A DNA stretch of 64,000 nucleotides from positions 15,191,501-15,255,500 of the forward strand of contig NC_064447.1 in assembly GCF_023343835.1 (NCBI RefSeq), written 5' to 3'. The notes under the pieces are model-generated. The model saw only the letters and a program-made list of their open reading frames with translations, did no database searches and was not told where the DNA came from. The position numbers and the translations under genes were made by a program. The stretch's first letter is position 1. The number at the start of each line of letters is the position of its first letter. Shown here piece by piece: positions 13,201 to 25,500 of the stretch. The stretch comes from Lagopus muta. Lineage: Eukaryota; Chordata; Aves; Galliformes; Phasianidae.

Positions 13201-15440
13201 GACATTACAGCATATAGAAAGATCAAGGAAATAAGTTTTTATTTCTTCTTAGAGCGTTCGTGAATCTGTTTTTTGGAGAAGATGATAAAAATAGATCCTG
13301 TAGAATTCTGATACTGAAGGATTTCATGGATCACATTTGTATTCAAGCTATTTCATTTGGAATGTAATGACTGCACAACAATATAGGTTGCATTCTCCTT
13401 AGTTAGCAGTTTGCATCTATTGTCCCTCTCATATCTTAGTAAATTTTTTGAACTAATTTTATTTTGAGACATAGTGGATATATTTTGAAATCTGCTTTCT
13501 TTCTATTAAACATATGATATAGAATTATATGAAATAAAATCTTTTTGAATAAATACACTGCTTTGAAATCTAATGACTCATCACTCAAATGTTTTGTTTT
13601 TTGAAGCTTACAAAACTGAATATAATGGAATTAAATGATAATGAGTTTATTTATTGAAATCCTGTTATACTGAAGTGATTTTGTACCAGACTAAACTATT
13701 CATAACAGAAAACTGCATTTTTTTGCCTAAAGCACAACGTGGAAGTTCTTGGAATCCTTTCTGATGATGTAGAAACTGATTCAGTAGCCCCAGGTGAAAA
13801 TTTAAAGATCAGACTGAAGGGAATTGAAGAGGAAGAGATCCTGCCAGGATTTATTCTCTGTGATTCCAACAACCTGTGTCATTCTGGACGCACGTTTGAT
13901 GCCCAGGTAGAATAATTAACATTTGATTGCTGTGTAAGTGGGTAAAAAGCATCAAAATATTTTGCCTGTTCCACCAAACCTAATTTTTAGCAGTTTCATT
14001 TGAGACCTCTCATTTGTTATTGTATCTCTAAACTAACTGACAATAATATACAAAGCTATTCTGACCTCATCAGTCTGAGTTTAAAAAATGTTGTTTGTTT
14101 TGAATGTAACTTAGTTAAGTTTTATACACCTATAACGTGGAGAACAGGATCTTGTCAAATCAATTCTTCAGTTAGAAACAACTTAGTCATCTCCAAGTCT
14201 TCATCTAACAAAGAAGTTATGCTTGTGTGTTGAATTACATTTTAATAGTTAATAGAAGAAAAGGAGAAATGAACTTTTTTTTTCTTACAGATAGTGATAA
14301 TTGAGCACAAATCCATTATCTGCCCAGGTTACAATGCTGTGCTGCACATCCACACCTGTATTGAAGAAGTTGAGATAACAGTAAGTTGTGATATGAATCT
14401 AGTCAATGTACTTACTGGGGTGAAGAGTTCTCTAGAGTGACTAATGAAACAAAGTTCCAAAAATGGCTGTAGCTGTTAGCACAGATCTTCAGTGAAGATG
14501 GATTATTTTATGCAGTAAGTCTTAAAAGAAATAACGACTGCTTTAGCATTCACAGCTATTAATAATACTAAATATTATTTCCTCTTTTACAGGCCTTAAT
14601 CTGCTTGGTGGACAAAAAAACAGGAGAAAAAAGTAAGACACGGCCTCGCTTTGTGAAACAAGATCAAGTATGCATTGCTCGTTTAAGGACAGCAGGAACT
14701 ATCTGCCTTGAGACATTCAAAGATTTCCCTCAGATGGGTCGCTTTACCTTAAGAGATGAGGGTAAGAGTGCTGCAAAAATACAGTTATTACAAATAGATT
14801 GTGCATGACAATGAAGCATTGCCAACATCTAGTTGAAATTACTGTGTCTGTGTAACAGCAGAAAGTAAATAAAAATTATTGTTGGTTGAAGTGCTAGAAT
14901 TTAGTATGTTTTATGTTAGAGGAATAATTTACAGAAAGGTACGCTGTTGAGATAAAGGGCTGAATTTGAAGAACTATGAGCACTGTTCTCCTAATGCATC
15001 CTGGAATGTCTACCCAGGATACAAATATCATAGTATCTCTACTGAGAGACCAAAAAGATACAACTGTTATCTTTAAAAGAAATAAACAGATCTGGCAGAA
15101 GGATTCAGCTTTGCATTCTGCTTAACTGGATACAGAGCACACTTTCCGTGATCTGTAATGTATGTTCTAACATGAAAACAACAGGTTTTACTATTTCTAT
15201 TTACTCTTTTATAGTACTTCTAAAATATATTGGTGCTTTCATCATGCAGCACAGAAATTTATCATCTGTATTATTTCTGGTACACTGGACAGCCTGTGTT
15301 TCTGGCGAAAGCTTTTGTGCTCGTAAGAGATTGCGCATATTTTTTTCCACAATGTATGTAACTGTGGTGTTTGTCTCCTTGGTTTAGGTAAGACCATTGC
15401 AATTGGAAAAGTTCTGAAACTGGTTCCAGAGAAGGACTAA
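2290..15440 (+). CDS. GSPT1: GSPT1 / eRF3a, eukaryotic peptide chain release factor GTPase (5' partial)
   Basis: eRF3a is the GTPase partner of eRF1 in cytosolic translation termination. Fourteen exons join in frame: 2290-2337, 2686-2727, 3471-3698, 4721-4754, 6255-6332, 8461-8641, 8987-9141, 10010-10150, 10898-10991, 11287-11367, 13733-13906, 14291-14380, 14593-14761 and 15388-15440 (TAA). They encode 521 residues. Numbered from the first whole codon, the acidic linker ends in EEEEIPKPK; the P-loop GHVDAGKST is at about 103-111, switch II DAPGH at 180-184, NKMD at 242-245 and the SGL motif further on. The two beta-barrel domains follow, ending in [10 protein letters not shown]. The protein matches vertebrate GSPT1 almost residue for residue from the linker onward. 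The N-terminal exon is outside the window. The P-loop is split between exons at 3698/4721, and the 34-base exon carries AGKST. A CR1 copy sits in the intron before 13733. Identity is very secure; GSPT2 is excluded because it is an intronless mammalian retrogene. Confidence 0.97.
7230..7269 (+). repeat. 40-base T tract in GSPT1 intron
   Basis: This is an uninterrupted run of about 40 T in the intron between 6332 and 8461. It is not attached to a recognisable SINE. Its length in the assembly is probably unreliable. Confidence 0.9.
12045..12889 (-). mobile_element. CR1 LINE, 3' fragment, in GSPT1 intron
   Basis: This is a 5'-truncated CR1 retrotransposon lying antisense inside the GSPT1 intron between 11367 and 13733. 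On the minus strand it keeps an uninterrupted 206-codon frame (12763 to 12143) that reads as the C-terminal end of CR1 ORF2 past the polymerase palm, with motifs such as [32 protein letters not shown] and TRGNGF. The CR1 3' tail with its GGTTGGAAGGGACC-type end is on the left. The intact frame suggests a fairly young insertion, although it lacks the endonuclease and palm domains and so cannot be autonomous. Confidence 0.93.
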
Positions 15441-15849
15441 GCATTTTTCTCAATGACCCCCGCGTAATACTGTGAGGAAAATCGACTCTGCAGAAGCCTA
15501 CTTCACTCCGCCTTCTTATTTTCTGCCCATTAATTAACTTCTCCCCATATTTTGCAAAGACAAATTTCACAGCAAAGGTCCACATTATGTCAGCTTTCTC
15601 ATATTGAGAGCTCTGCTATGCCACTGAATTTCCCCCCCCAATTTTTTTTTCTCCCAAATTCTGCTTCCTTGGAAAGATTCGGCAATAGCTTTGTAGTCAT
15701 GTGGACATAATTGCCTATAATTACGAAATTCTAATGGATTTTTAACGTTTAATTTCCCCTGACATATAAAGACTTTTTTTTTTTTTCAAGGCAGATAATT
15801 CAGAGTGTGCGAGTGTGTGTGCACATGTTACAAAGATGACTACCATGTT

Positions 15850-15855
15850 AATAAA
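15850..15855 (+). terminator. GSPT1: GSPT1 proximal poly(A) signal AATAAA
   Basis: This is a canonical hexamer about 410 bases downstream of the GSPT1 TAA, followed within 40 bases by T-rich sequence. It is the first plausible cleavage site of the gene. Confidence 0.6.
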
Positions 15856-17082
15856 AACTATTCAATTTGAAATCTTTTTCAGTATTTGAATTGCTTTTGA
15901 ATAATGTTTTTTATCCAAACAATTGCATTAGCTTTTTAACTGTCCAGTAACCAGATATTTGGATACTTGGATTTTTCTAAACTTCTCAGCCTCCCCACAT
16001 GCACAGTTTTAAATGAGGCAATTAGGCACTCAACCAAGTTTGTAATTAGATAATTCCTTTTGCCCCTTTCCTTCGCTCAGTGCATCTTTAAAATTAAAAA
16101 CATTTGTGCTAATGTGGCACTTTCACTAGTTTTACATTTATTAATATTTTCAGCAAATTTAGGTTGACTTAACATCACTATTAGACACAGTCAATTTTGC
16201 AGACTAGAACTACATATTGTCTTTATAAAAATCCAGCATTTTAAAATTCTTATCTGCAGAGAATTCCAACAACCGGTAAATCAGTGAAATTGCAAAAACA
16301 AAAATTGGTGGCAGTAGAGTGCCTACTAATATTTGTAAGAGCTGCATTTTGTGGGAGAACTGGGTCGATTAAAATGTGCCAGTTATGTAAGTTATTCAGT
16401 TTGTCCTGTCTTTAATTTACAGGGCTTGGATAATCCTTGCTGTTTGAAAGTTCTGAGGGAGAAAGACTATTTAAATCCCCAAGAGTTTGCACATATTGAA
16501 ATATAGGAGGGTCAGAATCAATCATAGACTGTAAACTTGCATATCAAAAAGCAATGTAAGGACAGGTGACCTTTTTCTTGGGAAGTGAGAAGTGAAACTG
16601 GTTCAGCGTAAATCTTACTCTCAGTACAACCTGAAGGAGCTGCAGAATTAAACCCTATTTAGCTGCACTTTTAAGGTGGACTGTCTACAATTGCGATCCT
16701 GATTCTAATGATCAGGATGAAGGCTTTTTTTTTTTTTTTTTTTTTTTTAATTTTCCAGAGTATTAGTAGGAAGTAGTAAAAGGTATATTCAGAGCTTCTT
16801 CAGAAGGCCTTGAACACTTTCAGTTGTATAATTGTGGCAAGGCCGCCCCTTCTCCCAAAAGTTCACAATCAAGTGACTGTATCTGAATTTACAGAACTCA
16901 GAACTGAAACAGATTTACCCTTTTGGGGTTTTTTTGGTTTGGGTTTTTTTTTTTGTTTTGTTTCTTTGTAACTGTGGAATTCCCATTCATTTCACTTACA
17001 GCTACATTGTATGGACAGAAGAAGTTATTGTCCTTCAGTTTCATTTGAGTACACTTGTAGCTACCGTAATGCATGGAATTGA

Positions 17083-17088
17083 AATAAA
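17083..17088 (+). terminator. GSPT1: Candidate distal GSPT1 poly(A) signal
   Basis: A canonical AATAAA is followed by a T/G-rich stretch (a T tract at 17116-17137). It could end a longer GSPT1 3' UTR; another hexamer lies at 17726-17731. Use cannot be judged from sequence alone. Confidence 0.35.
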
Positions 17089-17161
17089 TTTTATTATGTC
17101 TGCAAATCTCTGGGCTTTTTTTTTTTTTTTTTTTTTGTAGATCAGAGTTTAAAAGTACCTT

Positions 17162-17182
17162 CCCCCCCCCCCCCCCCCCCCC
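17162..17182 (+). repeat. 21-base C tract
   Basis: An uninterrupted run of 21 C lies about 25 bases after a 22-base T tract, in the GSPT1 downstream region. The opposite strand is a pure G run with strong quadruplex potential. Confidence 0.9.
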
Positions 17183-20100
17183 ATTAAGTTAACAAAAACC
17201 GTAATTCCTTATTTCTTAAACTAATGAAGAAATTAAAAGCCAAGGAAAATTACTCTTTTTCTTATTCTAGATTAATTTAAGATTTCTACAAGTCTTGTAT
17301 TTCTTTCTCGAAGCAAGCTCATGAATTTAAAATTTACTACTAGTAGTGGAGAATATGTAATTCCTAAATTGCTAGAACTCTTAGTTTTTTTGTTGTTGTT
17401 GTTCAAATGCATTTCAAGACTATGTGGTGCTCCAGTGGAATTTTTCTCTTTACTGTAAACTTAATGAGGATTTGTAAAACTTCACTACATTGAGGCAGGA
17501 GTTAGTATTTATTAGCAAAATGAGAAATTATCTGGTGGGTTGAAGTGCTAGTAGGTAGCGTCTCTTAGCATTTCCATAACTCATCTCGAGCATTTGATTA
17601 CCACTCCCATAAATGCAGTTAACTGTCACCTCACCCAGAAAGGGAAATTAAATTGTTTCAAGTTCATTAACAGAATTTACATATTGCAATTAGGTTTACT
17701 AAGTTGTGTTAAGTTTATACTTGAGAATAAAGTACTTACACTCTATACCATAATGATATGAAAATGTATAGATGTACAAAAATTGCCTGCATTTTAAATA
17801 GAGGATATGAGAGTACATTATATTTGAGTAATTACAAACTCAGATTTTTTTCATTACACCTCCATTCTACATTTTATAGACTCATTTTTTACAATTAGCA
17901 AGTTCAGCTAGATCTAGAGGAAAGGGGGAAAGTGCAGCTTTGCTTGAAATAATTGTTAGCTGCTGCTTCCCTAATGTAATTTTTTTTTTTTTTTTTTTTA
18001 ACTACCATTTTGAGCACTTCCTTTTATCAAAATCTGGTATGCTGCTTTGAAGATGGAAAAAGAAAAATCAGGAACTGCACCCACAGTGCTAAAAAAAAAA
18101 AAAAAAGTAAGCAAGCAAACAAAAAAAATTGGACTGAAGCTACAGGCAACCCTAGGACTACTGCCACTGCAGCTTTGCTATTATCTGTGATACCAGCAGA
18201 GTATTCCTGGGTTCTGGGCTGTAACTTATACCAGCAAAACTGTGATGGAGTTTCTGCAGGAAGGAAGGAAGGATTCTAGTTTTTTCCCCCAGTACAATTG
18301 CATTTACACAGCACCTTTCTGCGCGGTGCTCATCAGGATTGCAGCTATTTTCCCTGATTATTGGCCAAAGTTCATAGTATAGATATGGCTTCAATGTACA
18401 GCCATGATGTAAATTACAAAAACAAATGACAACAATGTAAATTAAGACCCTGTATGTCATTTAAATGAAAGTCTTGATATATGTAACAATTATTAAATGT
18501 TAAAGTGTGCAGCTGTACTAATTAATTTGCAACACAAAAATTACTTGTTTCTGTATCTTGCAAGAAGTAAAGGACACTAAATGGAGTGATGAGCACAGCC
18601 ATCAGTTGATGAGCATAACCATTACCCATCTACCTGAAATCATTCTGGTTACCCTGGTCATCTTTGCAGACAGTTGGGAACTAATACACAAACACGTGAT
18701 GGAACTGATTTCCTGAGACACTTGTTCTGGGAGTAAACTGTATTCTTAAACAGTAAGCAATTGATGATGGTATAATAGTGTTGTAAGAAAAATGGCTGCT
18801 CTAAAGAAGCTTGTCCGTGGAGATACTTGCTGATTGTGAACTTTATCCCCTTATACAAATGTTTTTCATGGCATAAAGGCCCAGCAAAGATTGCTCAATG
18901 AAGAATCTCTGGTTTAGACCAATTATGGTACCAGTCCATACAAACTTTTAATTATGAGAAATGTGTTTTTATAAGTGTTTATTAATGAATATTACTTAAG
19001 AAAAAAGATTGTTTCCATTGTCCCAAGTATTTGATTCTGTATTACTCTGGCCTTTTTGTTCTTAATGCAGAGTGTTTAAATGATGATGTTAAAGCAGATG
19101 AAATGTACTCCAGAAGACTGTCTTCTTCCTGAACTGAAACTTAAAGGCTCTTACTTATTCTGCTGTTTTTGTATGCCCTACAGAGGATTTGCTAAAGGAA
19201 AATATACCAACAAAACTGGAGTTACTACTGAAGATTTTATATTGTGTACCTGTTTATTTCCTTGTGTTTATTTTAACACACTACAACTGTAACAAAATCT
19301 TTCTTTTCCTCTGAAGAAATGCTAGAAAGTAGTCTAGTCTTAATATAAAATGGAAACTTATGTTAACAAAAGTGAAATCTGTTGTGCATATATGTAACTT
19401 CTAATAACAGGCTTTCATCAAAGTCTCAACTTCCAATGTAAACTGGATTTTTCTACATCTCACTTCAGTTAACTACAGAGATACAAAAAATTCTTCTGAA
19501 TAAGAAAAGTAATAGATGATAGACAAACTTGGATGAAAAGAATGTACTTGAGACTGAGTTCTTGTCATTTGTTAAGCCTGTAGAACTGATAATAGGCAAA
19601 GGATTTTAACAAAAAAAACTGTACAGCCTGTGTCACGAAGACAGGTGCCTCTGTTCTCCTGAAACAGTAGTTCTTTAATAACTTGGCACGTAAGCACCCA
19701 TCTAGCTGGCAGTTAATTAAATTATAGCTAGATGCTTACACAGAAGAACTCAATCTAAAGAACACTGAACTCCAGAAGTAGCAGGGGGATCCTCTTTTGA
19801 AGTCTCTTTAAGTGTACTTGTTCTTTTGTTGGTTTTTTTCCTTAATTTCTGTATTCTTTGTGCTGCTTTTGTTGCAAGAAGTATACTTTATCAAGTGAGA
19901 TTTAGGAATTTTACATCTGCCATCTGATAAGTTGGAGGAATACAAGTCTGGTATTGGAACTTTTGGAATGCACAGTAGAAGAACCAATCTTAAACCTCAA
20001 AGATCTGTTAGCAGCAGAAATAATTGCTGCTTGTACATCACCTTTGCCAGGACAAAGTATAAAATTAGGGTGATATAGAAATACTGTCTTATTTAGCAAC

Positions 20101-21479
20101 ATTTAAGTAATAATGTGGAATGGCTGGCAAGTATGTAATTTTAAATCATCACATTTACATAAGTGTGACATGACTTAGAGAAAAATGCACACATTTGTAA
20201 GCAGAGACCTAAACTGACCACTACAGCAGAGCATGTTTGGTGTGCAGGGACAACGTGCAAAAGTAATATTTAATTTCCTTTAGAAATTGAATAACTGTGA
20301 ATTTGCCAAACTAAAAGTGTGCCGTTCATAGTTTATACCCATTGCATGCAACTCATGTACTAAGCTGAAATTGTTCTTATCCAGGGATTAATTTATTTTT
20401 CCATGACAGCTCTGTGAACTATATTAAACACCTCTCAAGAGAAAATGGTCCTATTAAGTTGGTTAAACTGTATCTTCTGAAATTCAGTCACATCAAACTT
20501 CAAAAGTTGTGGGAAAAAATGTGTTTGGTTGACACTGAAATGTGAGAATTTTTAATTTGAGTCATTAATAATAGTAACTCAAAATAACAGTCCCTTTATC
20601 TTAATAATGCTGTACTGACTTAGTACAGTCAGGCTTCAAACACACTTCTTTCACCTCTTACAACAGCAGTCTAGCTTATTTTCAAAGAGTTACCTTTTCT
20701 GTTTTATTTTAACATCATACAAAAATATGTTGATGTTTTATTAAAACATCAGCTAAAAAAATTGCAAGGCCTGTGCAAAGATAGGAGAAAGGGTAATATA
20801 ATTATCAGATTATAAAACACCACTGCCAGCATCACAGTACACATAAATCCTAGCAATGCTAAAAAGATTTTAATGTCTGCCTGATTATGTACTCTTCAAG
20901 AACTTCATACAACAACTACACAGCAACCATTTAAGGTACTTGTCCAAAAATCACACAATAGAAAGGTGCAACTTCCATTTTCAAGGATTTTTTTTCACTA
21001 GTATCAATCAGTAGATGACTTATCTACAGCAACTTACGTTAAGTCAAATAGTGTGCAATCTACTTCCCGTACGCCTGTGACATTACAAACCGTGAAGATG
21101 CAACTAAGCAATGCTAAAGCTGCTACCAAAGGTTGTCACCAATGCTGGAGAAGCCTCGAAGCCACTGTGAATACTACCAGCAGAGTGAAAACATTATTAC
21201 GTAAAGGTGATTTTCCTGAGGAGGGTATTTTAATTCCTTTCTCTGTATACCAGCACGCTGAGCATGTAGAAAATTATGCTGATACGTGAAGAAAAAAAGC
21301 CACTAGGTGGCACAAGCATTTCACGGCTAAGCTGTTTCCAATTAGTACATTTCTAAACTGGAACAGAGATGCAGTAATTCTACTTTTACGGTTCACAGAT
21401 AAGGAATAAGTGGTTTTATGTGTGATAATCAATGGTGGCCTCAGCTGTAGTGACAAAGAAATAGTGGAATTTGAGATGC

Positions 21480-21850
21480 TGAGGGGTGTGAAGAAGATGA
21501 GTAGCAGAGAACAGACCCTGGACTTTAGGAGGGAGATTTTGGCAACCAGGAGGTGGGGTCTCATTAGAGGCAGCTCTGAAAGGCAAAGGTGCTCAGAAAG
21601 GCTGGCAGCAGAGCTGTGAAGACAACCCCTGCAAATTGTAATGGAAGCACTCTCTCACACTGGAAAACAAGCAAATCTATCAAGAGATTGGCTTGGCTAA
21701 ATAGGGACCTTATAGCTGCATTCCAGTGCAAAACGTCAGTAATACAGGTAAAACCAGATAAAACCAAGGACAGGCTGCAAAGAAGGAACCTAGAAACGTT
21801 GCTCGGGCATGTAGGCATTGCCACAGGAGAAAAGTTCACCTAGAATTGAG
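21480..21850 (+). mobile_element. Degraded CR1 LINE piece, ORF2 middle region
   Basis: The stretch resembles the part of avian CR1 ORF2 between the endonuclease and reverse transcriptase: an AAAGGCAAAGG-type block followed by CAGAAAGGCTGG, then a codon run reading LAWLNRDLIAAFQCK. It is heavily diverged and has no CR1 3' tail, so it is an old internal fragment. The assignment rests on remembered consensus and is moderate. Confidence 0.5.
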
Positions 21851-22009
21851 GGTATCTGGGGCCATCAAGGTCAACAGCTTCTAATGCTGTGAAAGGAAAT
21901 TGAGGAAGGTTCCAAGGGCTGGAGAGCAGCAAGCGTTCCACCCACTCTCAAAGATATACCAGGAGAGCAATCTAAGAGCAACAGAGCAGTGGGGTCTGAA
22001 GTAAAGATT

Positions 22010-22580
22010 ACGCTCCGTACTCCGTCTGAAGCAGCACACCACTCCTCCTCCGACCAGCAGCGGAAAGAACCTCCCCACACCCGCCCCGCCCCTACGCGAC
22101 AGAAGGCCATTGCCTGCGGAAGGGGCGGGCAGGCCGCATCGTGCCCGGAAAGAAGCAGTGCGCAGGCGCGGCGACCGCACGTGTGCGGGTGGAGCCATGG
22201 CGAAGGGGCAGCAGAAGCTGGAGCGTGGGCAGGTGCTGAGGGGTGGCGGCTCCGCTCGGCTCCGCTCCGCTCGGCTCCGCTCCAGCTGTTATTGTTGTTG
22301 CAGGTGAGGAAGGCGGTGGAGGCCCTTCTGGCTTTCGCGAGAAGCAAGGCTAAGGGAGACGAGCTGCTCCTCAACGAGAACGAGAGCGTGCACCTCCTGG
22401 TGACGGTCTGGAAGATCCCACGCGTGGCTCAAGTAATCAAAATGTAAGAAACGTGCCTTTGGCTCGGAGGCTGCGGGAGTTCTCGTGTTCTTTGACTAGG
22501 GAAGGAGCGCTGTGCAGGTTGTGGGCTTGGAGAGTCGGAGCGCCGCGGCCCCATTGTGGCACCTCCCGGGCTGGCTCTGA
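22010..22580 (+). promoter_or_regulatory. RSL1D1: CpG-island promoter of RSL1D1 with ETS and NRF1-type sites
   Basis: GC- and CpG-rich sequence surrounds the first exon and there is no TATA box. A CCGGAA ETS core is at 22145-22150 and a consensus NRF1 palindrome-like site TGCGCAGGCGC at 22159-22169, both within about 55 bases of the start codon. This pairing is typical of housekeeping and ribosome-biogenesis genes. The transcription start cannot be placed from sequence alone. Confidence 0.7.
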
Positions 22581-25500
22581 GCGCTGCCCGCCTGCAGCAG
22601 TGTAGACCTAGTTCTGTAACGCGTTTTTTGCCTCCTTTCCATCTATGTTCTTATTGTAGACCGCTGCCCCACGGCATTCGAGCAGAAACAGCTGAGGTGT
22701 GCTTGTTCACAAAGGATGAACCAGATCTGTCTGCAGAACAGACAGAAAGTCTTTACAGGAAACTTCTAACCCAGAATGGAATCACGACTGTTAGCCAGGT
22801 AAGGGAGATTGATGATGCAGTGCAGTATCACTGTGTTTTTCTTGTACCAGTGAAAAGGGAAACTGCTACTTAATATTCTAAATTCAGTGGTTCCGGGTAA
22901 ATCTCGCAGAAGATTTTTCTGAGTATTCAAACTGTTCGTTTTTCAAATTGCAGAATTTATTCAGAATCACTTAAAATTATATCTGTAGCATTCAGGTGTA
23001 ATTGTTAGATAAATGTTGAGTTTTGGATTCGGTATAATTGTTAGATAAATGTTAAGTATTGGATTTGAACTTTTTTAGTTACAGTGCAGAATATTCAAGC
23101 CCTTTGCAGCTGGATTGAATCACTTATACAACTCACAATAAAACAGGAAAATATTTTCTATTGCTGTATTTATCTAAGTTTAGATGTTGCTGTGTGTTCT
23201 AGTTCTGTTTGGTGATACTGTGCAAGGGATCTGTGTTGTCTGATTCTTAAAATTGAAAACCAGTGTCTTTTTTTCTATTGATTTAACATTCTAAAACATG
23301 TATAACTGTTAGTTAAGACAAGTTAATTATGTGCAGTTATAAGAAGTACTCACTGCTGTGTTTGCTGTGTTTTCAACTACTTTTGTTGTAGGTCATCTCC
23401 TACAAAACTCTCAAAAAAGAGTATAAACCTTTTGAAGCAAAGCGTCGCCTCCTGAACAGATTTGATCTCTTTCTATCTGATGACCGAATCAGAAGGCTCT
23501 TGCCCTCCCATCTAGGAAAACACTTCTATGAAAAGAAAAAGTTGGTCCTAAAATTTTGTCTATCCGTTTTGAATTATGATTTTTTAAAGATTTGATTGTT
23601 CTACTGAAGGTTTGCTAGTTTGCTTGATGTTTTGTTTTGTTTTTTAACTCTTACTCCCTTCACTTTTTTTTTTTCTAGGGCACCTTTATCTGTAAACTTG
23701 AAAGCCAAAAATCTTGCTAAGGAGCTACAAAAGCATATTCAGGGTACTGTACTACCAGTTACCAACAAAGGGTGCTGTTAGTAAGTATGAACAGCTTAAT
23801 ACTGTGCATGAAGAGCTATTATACCTTAACTGTAGGAATTCTGAGTTATTTCACCCATTAACTTCAACAGTGGGTCAAGGGTGATCGTTCTAGGTATGGG
23901 TCTTTTTGAACCTTAAGTTGTATAAAGAGAATCATAATTCTATTTACTAAGAAGTCATAAAGTTGGGGTTTTTTTTCTGAATAGGTAAGGAATTTCTAGG
24001 CAAGTATCACTGACAAATAGCATGTATGGTCCTAAAAAATAATTACTGTTTAATTACCTAAAAACTCCTCCCAAAATATTGTACAAGAATTTTTTCATTT
24101 ATAGTGCGTCTAAATGATCTAAACCTATCTCGGCAGTATAAGGCAGAATTGCATTTCATAATGTAGAAAACTCAGTATGTGCAACTGTTGTGACTTTTAT
24201 GACAAAAGAATTCTTTAGTAGTCAGCCATCCTGTGTGAAGACCAAGATAGCTGCAGATAAGTGGGCTTTTTTCATTTTTGGGTATACTTAAGAACAAATA
24301 ACTTAGTGTTTTTACTTGCCTACCTATAAATATTACTCTTTCCTACTTCCAGTACAACGCGTATAGGCCACACTGGAATGAAAGCTGATGAGATACTAGA
24401 CAACATCATTGCAGCAGCTGAGGTGATTGCTAAGAAGTTACCAAAGGTACTGCGGATTCATTGCATCGAATTATGAACAACGTAGCTGAAGCCACGACAG
24501 TTCTTACATAATAGATGTTGTTTTGTGTTTGCAGAATTGGAAAAACGTGAAAGTTCTTCACCTCAAGACACTTAAATCAGTATCACTTCCAATTTTTACT
24601 GCACGAATATCCAACTTAGATGAGCTTGATAAAGAGCCGAATGTCGATAAAAAGCAAGGAGAGGTAACAATTTAAAAAAATGTAAAACTTTCCATAAAAC
24701 TGTACTGGAGCCACTAGTTGTTTGGCTTCTTTTTATGCAGCATAAATCTAACTTGTTGGGTTTACAAATCTGATCAGTGGATTGAAAGCAAGTATGGCTA
24801 CAAATGGGTGAGGCACTCCTGACTATGAGCACTTCCAATACACAGCAAGAAATCATTGAAACTCCCCCAGGAGGTTACAAACCAAGCTGGAAATAAGCTG
24901 GTTTCTAGTCAACTCAACTGAGATTACTTCTCAGAACTTTTGCTTGAATTCATATTTGTTTATTTATATTCACTTACTGAAACTGCATTCATTAACATAT
25001 ACATGGATTTAGACCGTGTCGATTGTGGCATGTGAATAATTCCCACTCTTAGATATTTGTATCTTATTTTGCAGAGGGTTGGTGGGGAGAACTTCATCTA
25101 CATTAAAAAGTAAAAACAGCTATCCCTTTATTTTGTGTTCTGTCTGTTACATCTGTTTCTAAAACAAATTGGTAGCACATACATACATCTTGAAAACTTT
25201 AATCTTTACAGTTGCATCATTTATTTATGAGTTTCCCCTATGCTGAAAGTAACACATCTTTTTTTCATATTTTACTTACGGTTGACCAGCCCAGTTCAAT
25301 TGAAAAACATTTCAATTTGTTGCTAGACTTCGTTACTTTTAGTCATATGAAAACAATTGTTTTATGTTTAGAAATGTTGTGGGGATTTCTCTGAATTGTA
25401 CTTTAAATTAATTCTAGAAGGAAAAGAAAAAGAAACCAAAGAAGGCAGCTAAAAAGATGAATTCAAGACACAGTACAGTGACAACTAAAAATAAGGGTGC

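Larger units (their letters stand above)
15441..22196 (+). other. GSPT1 3' UTR and GSPT1-RSL1D1 intergenic DNA
   Basis: The first strong poly(A) signal lies about 410 bases after the GSPT1 stop, and further AATAAA motifs at 17083 and 17726 allow a longer 3' UTR, as is usual for GSPT1 in mammals. The rest is AT-rich with homopolymer tracts (T near 16725 and 17116, C at 17162-17182, T near 17980). An old CR1-like piece lies at about 21480-21850. I see no further protein-coding exon; the short open frames lack splice context and family resemblance. Confidence 0.6.

Noticed and set aside
21871-22374. 167-codon minus-strand frame overlapping RSL1D1 exon 1
   Set aside because: It overlaps a certain gene and a GC-rich tandem repeat; the sequence is Ala/Ser/Arg low-complexity.
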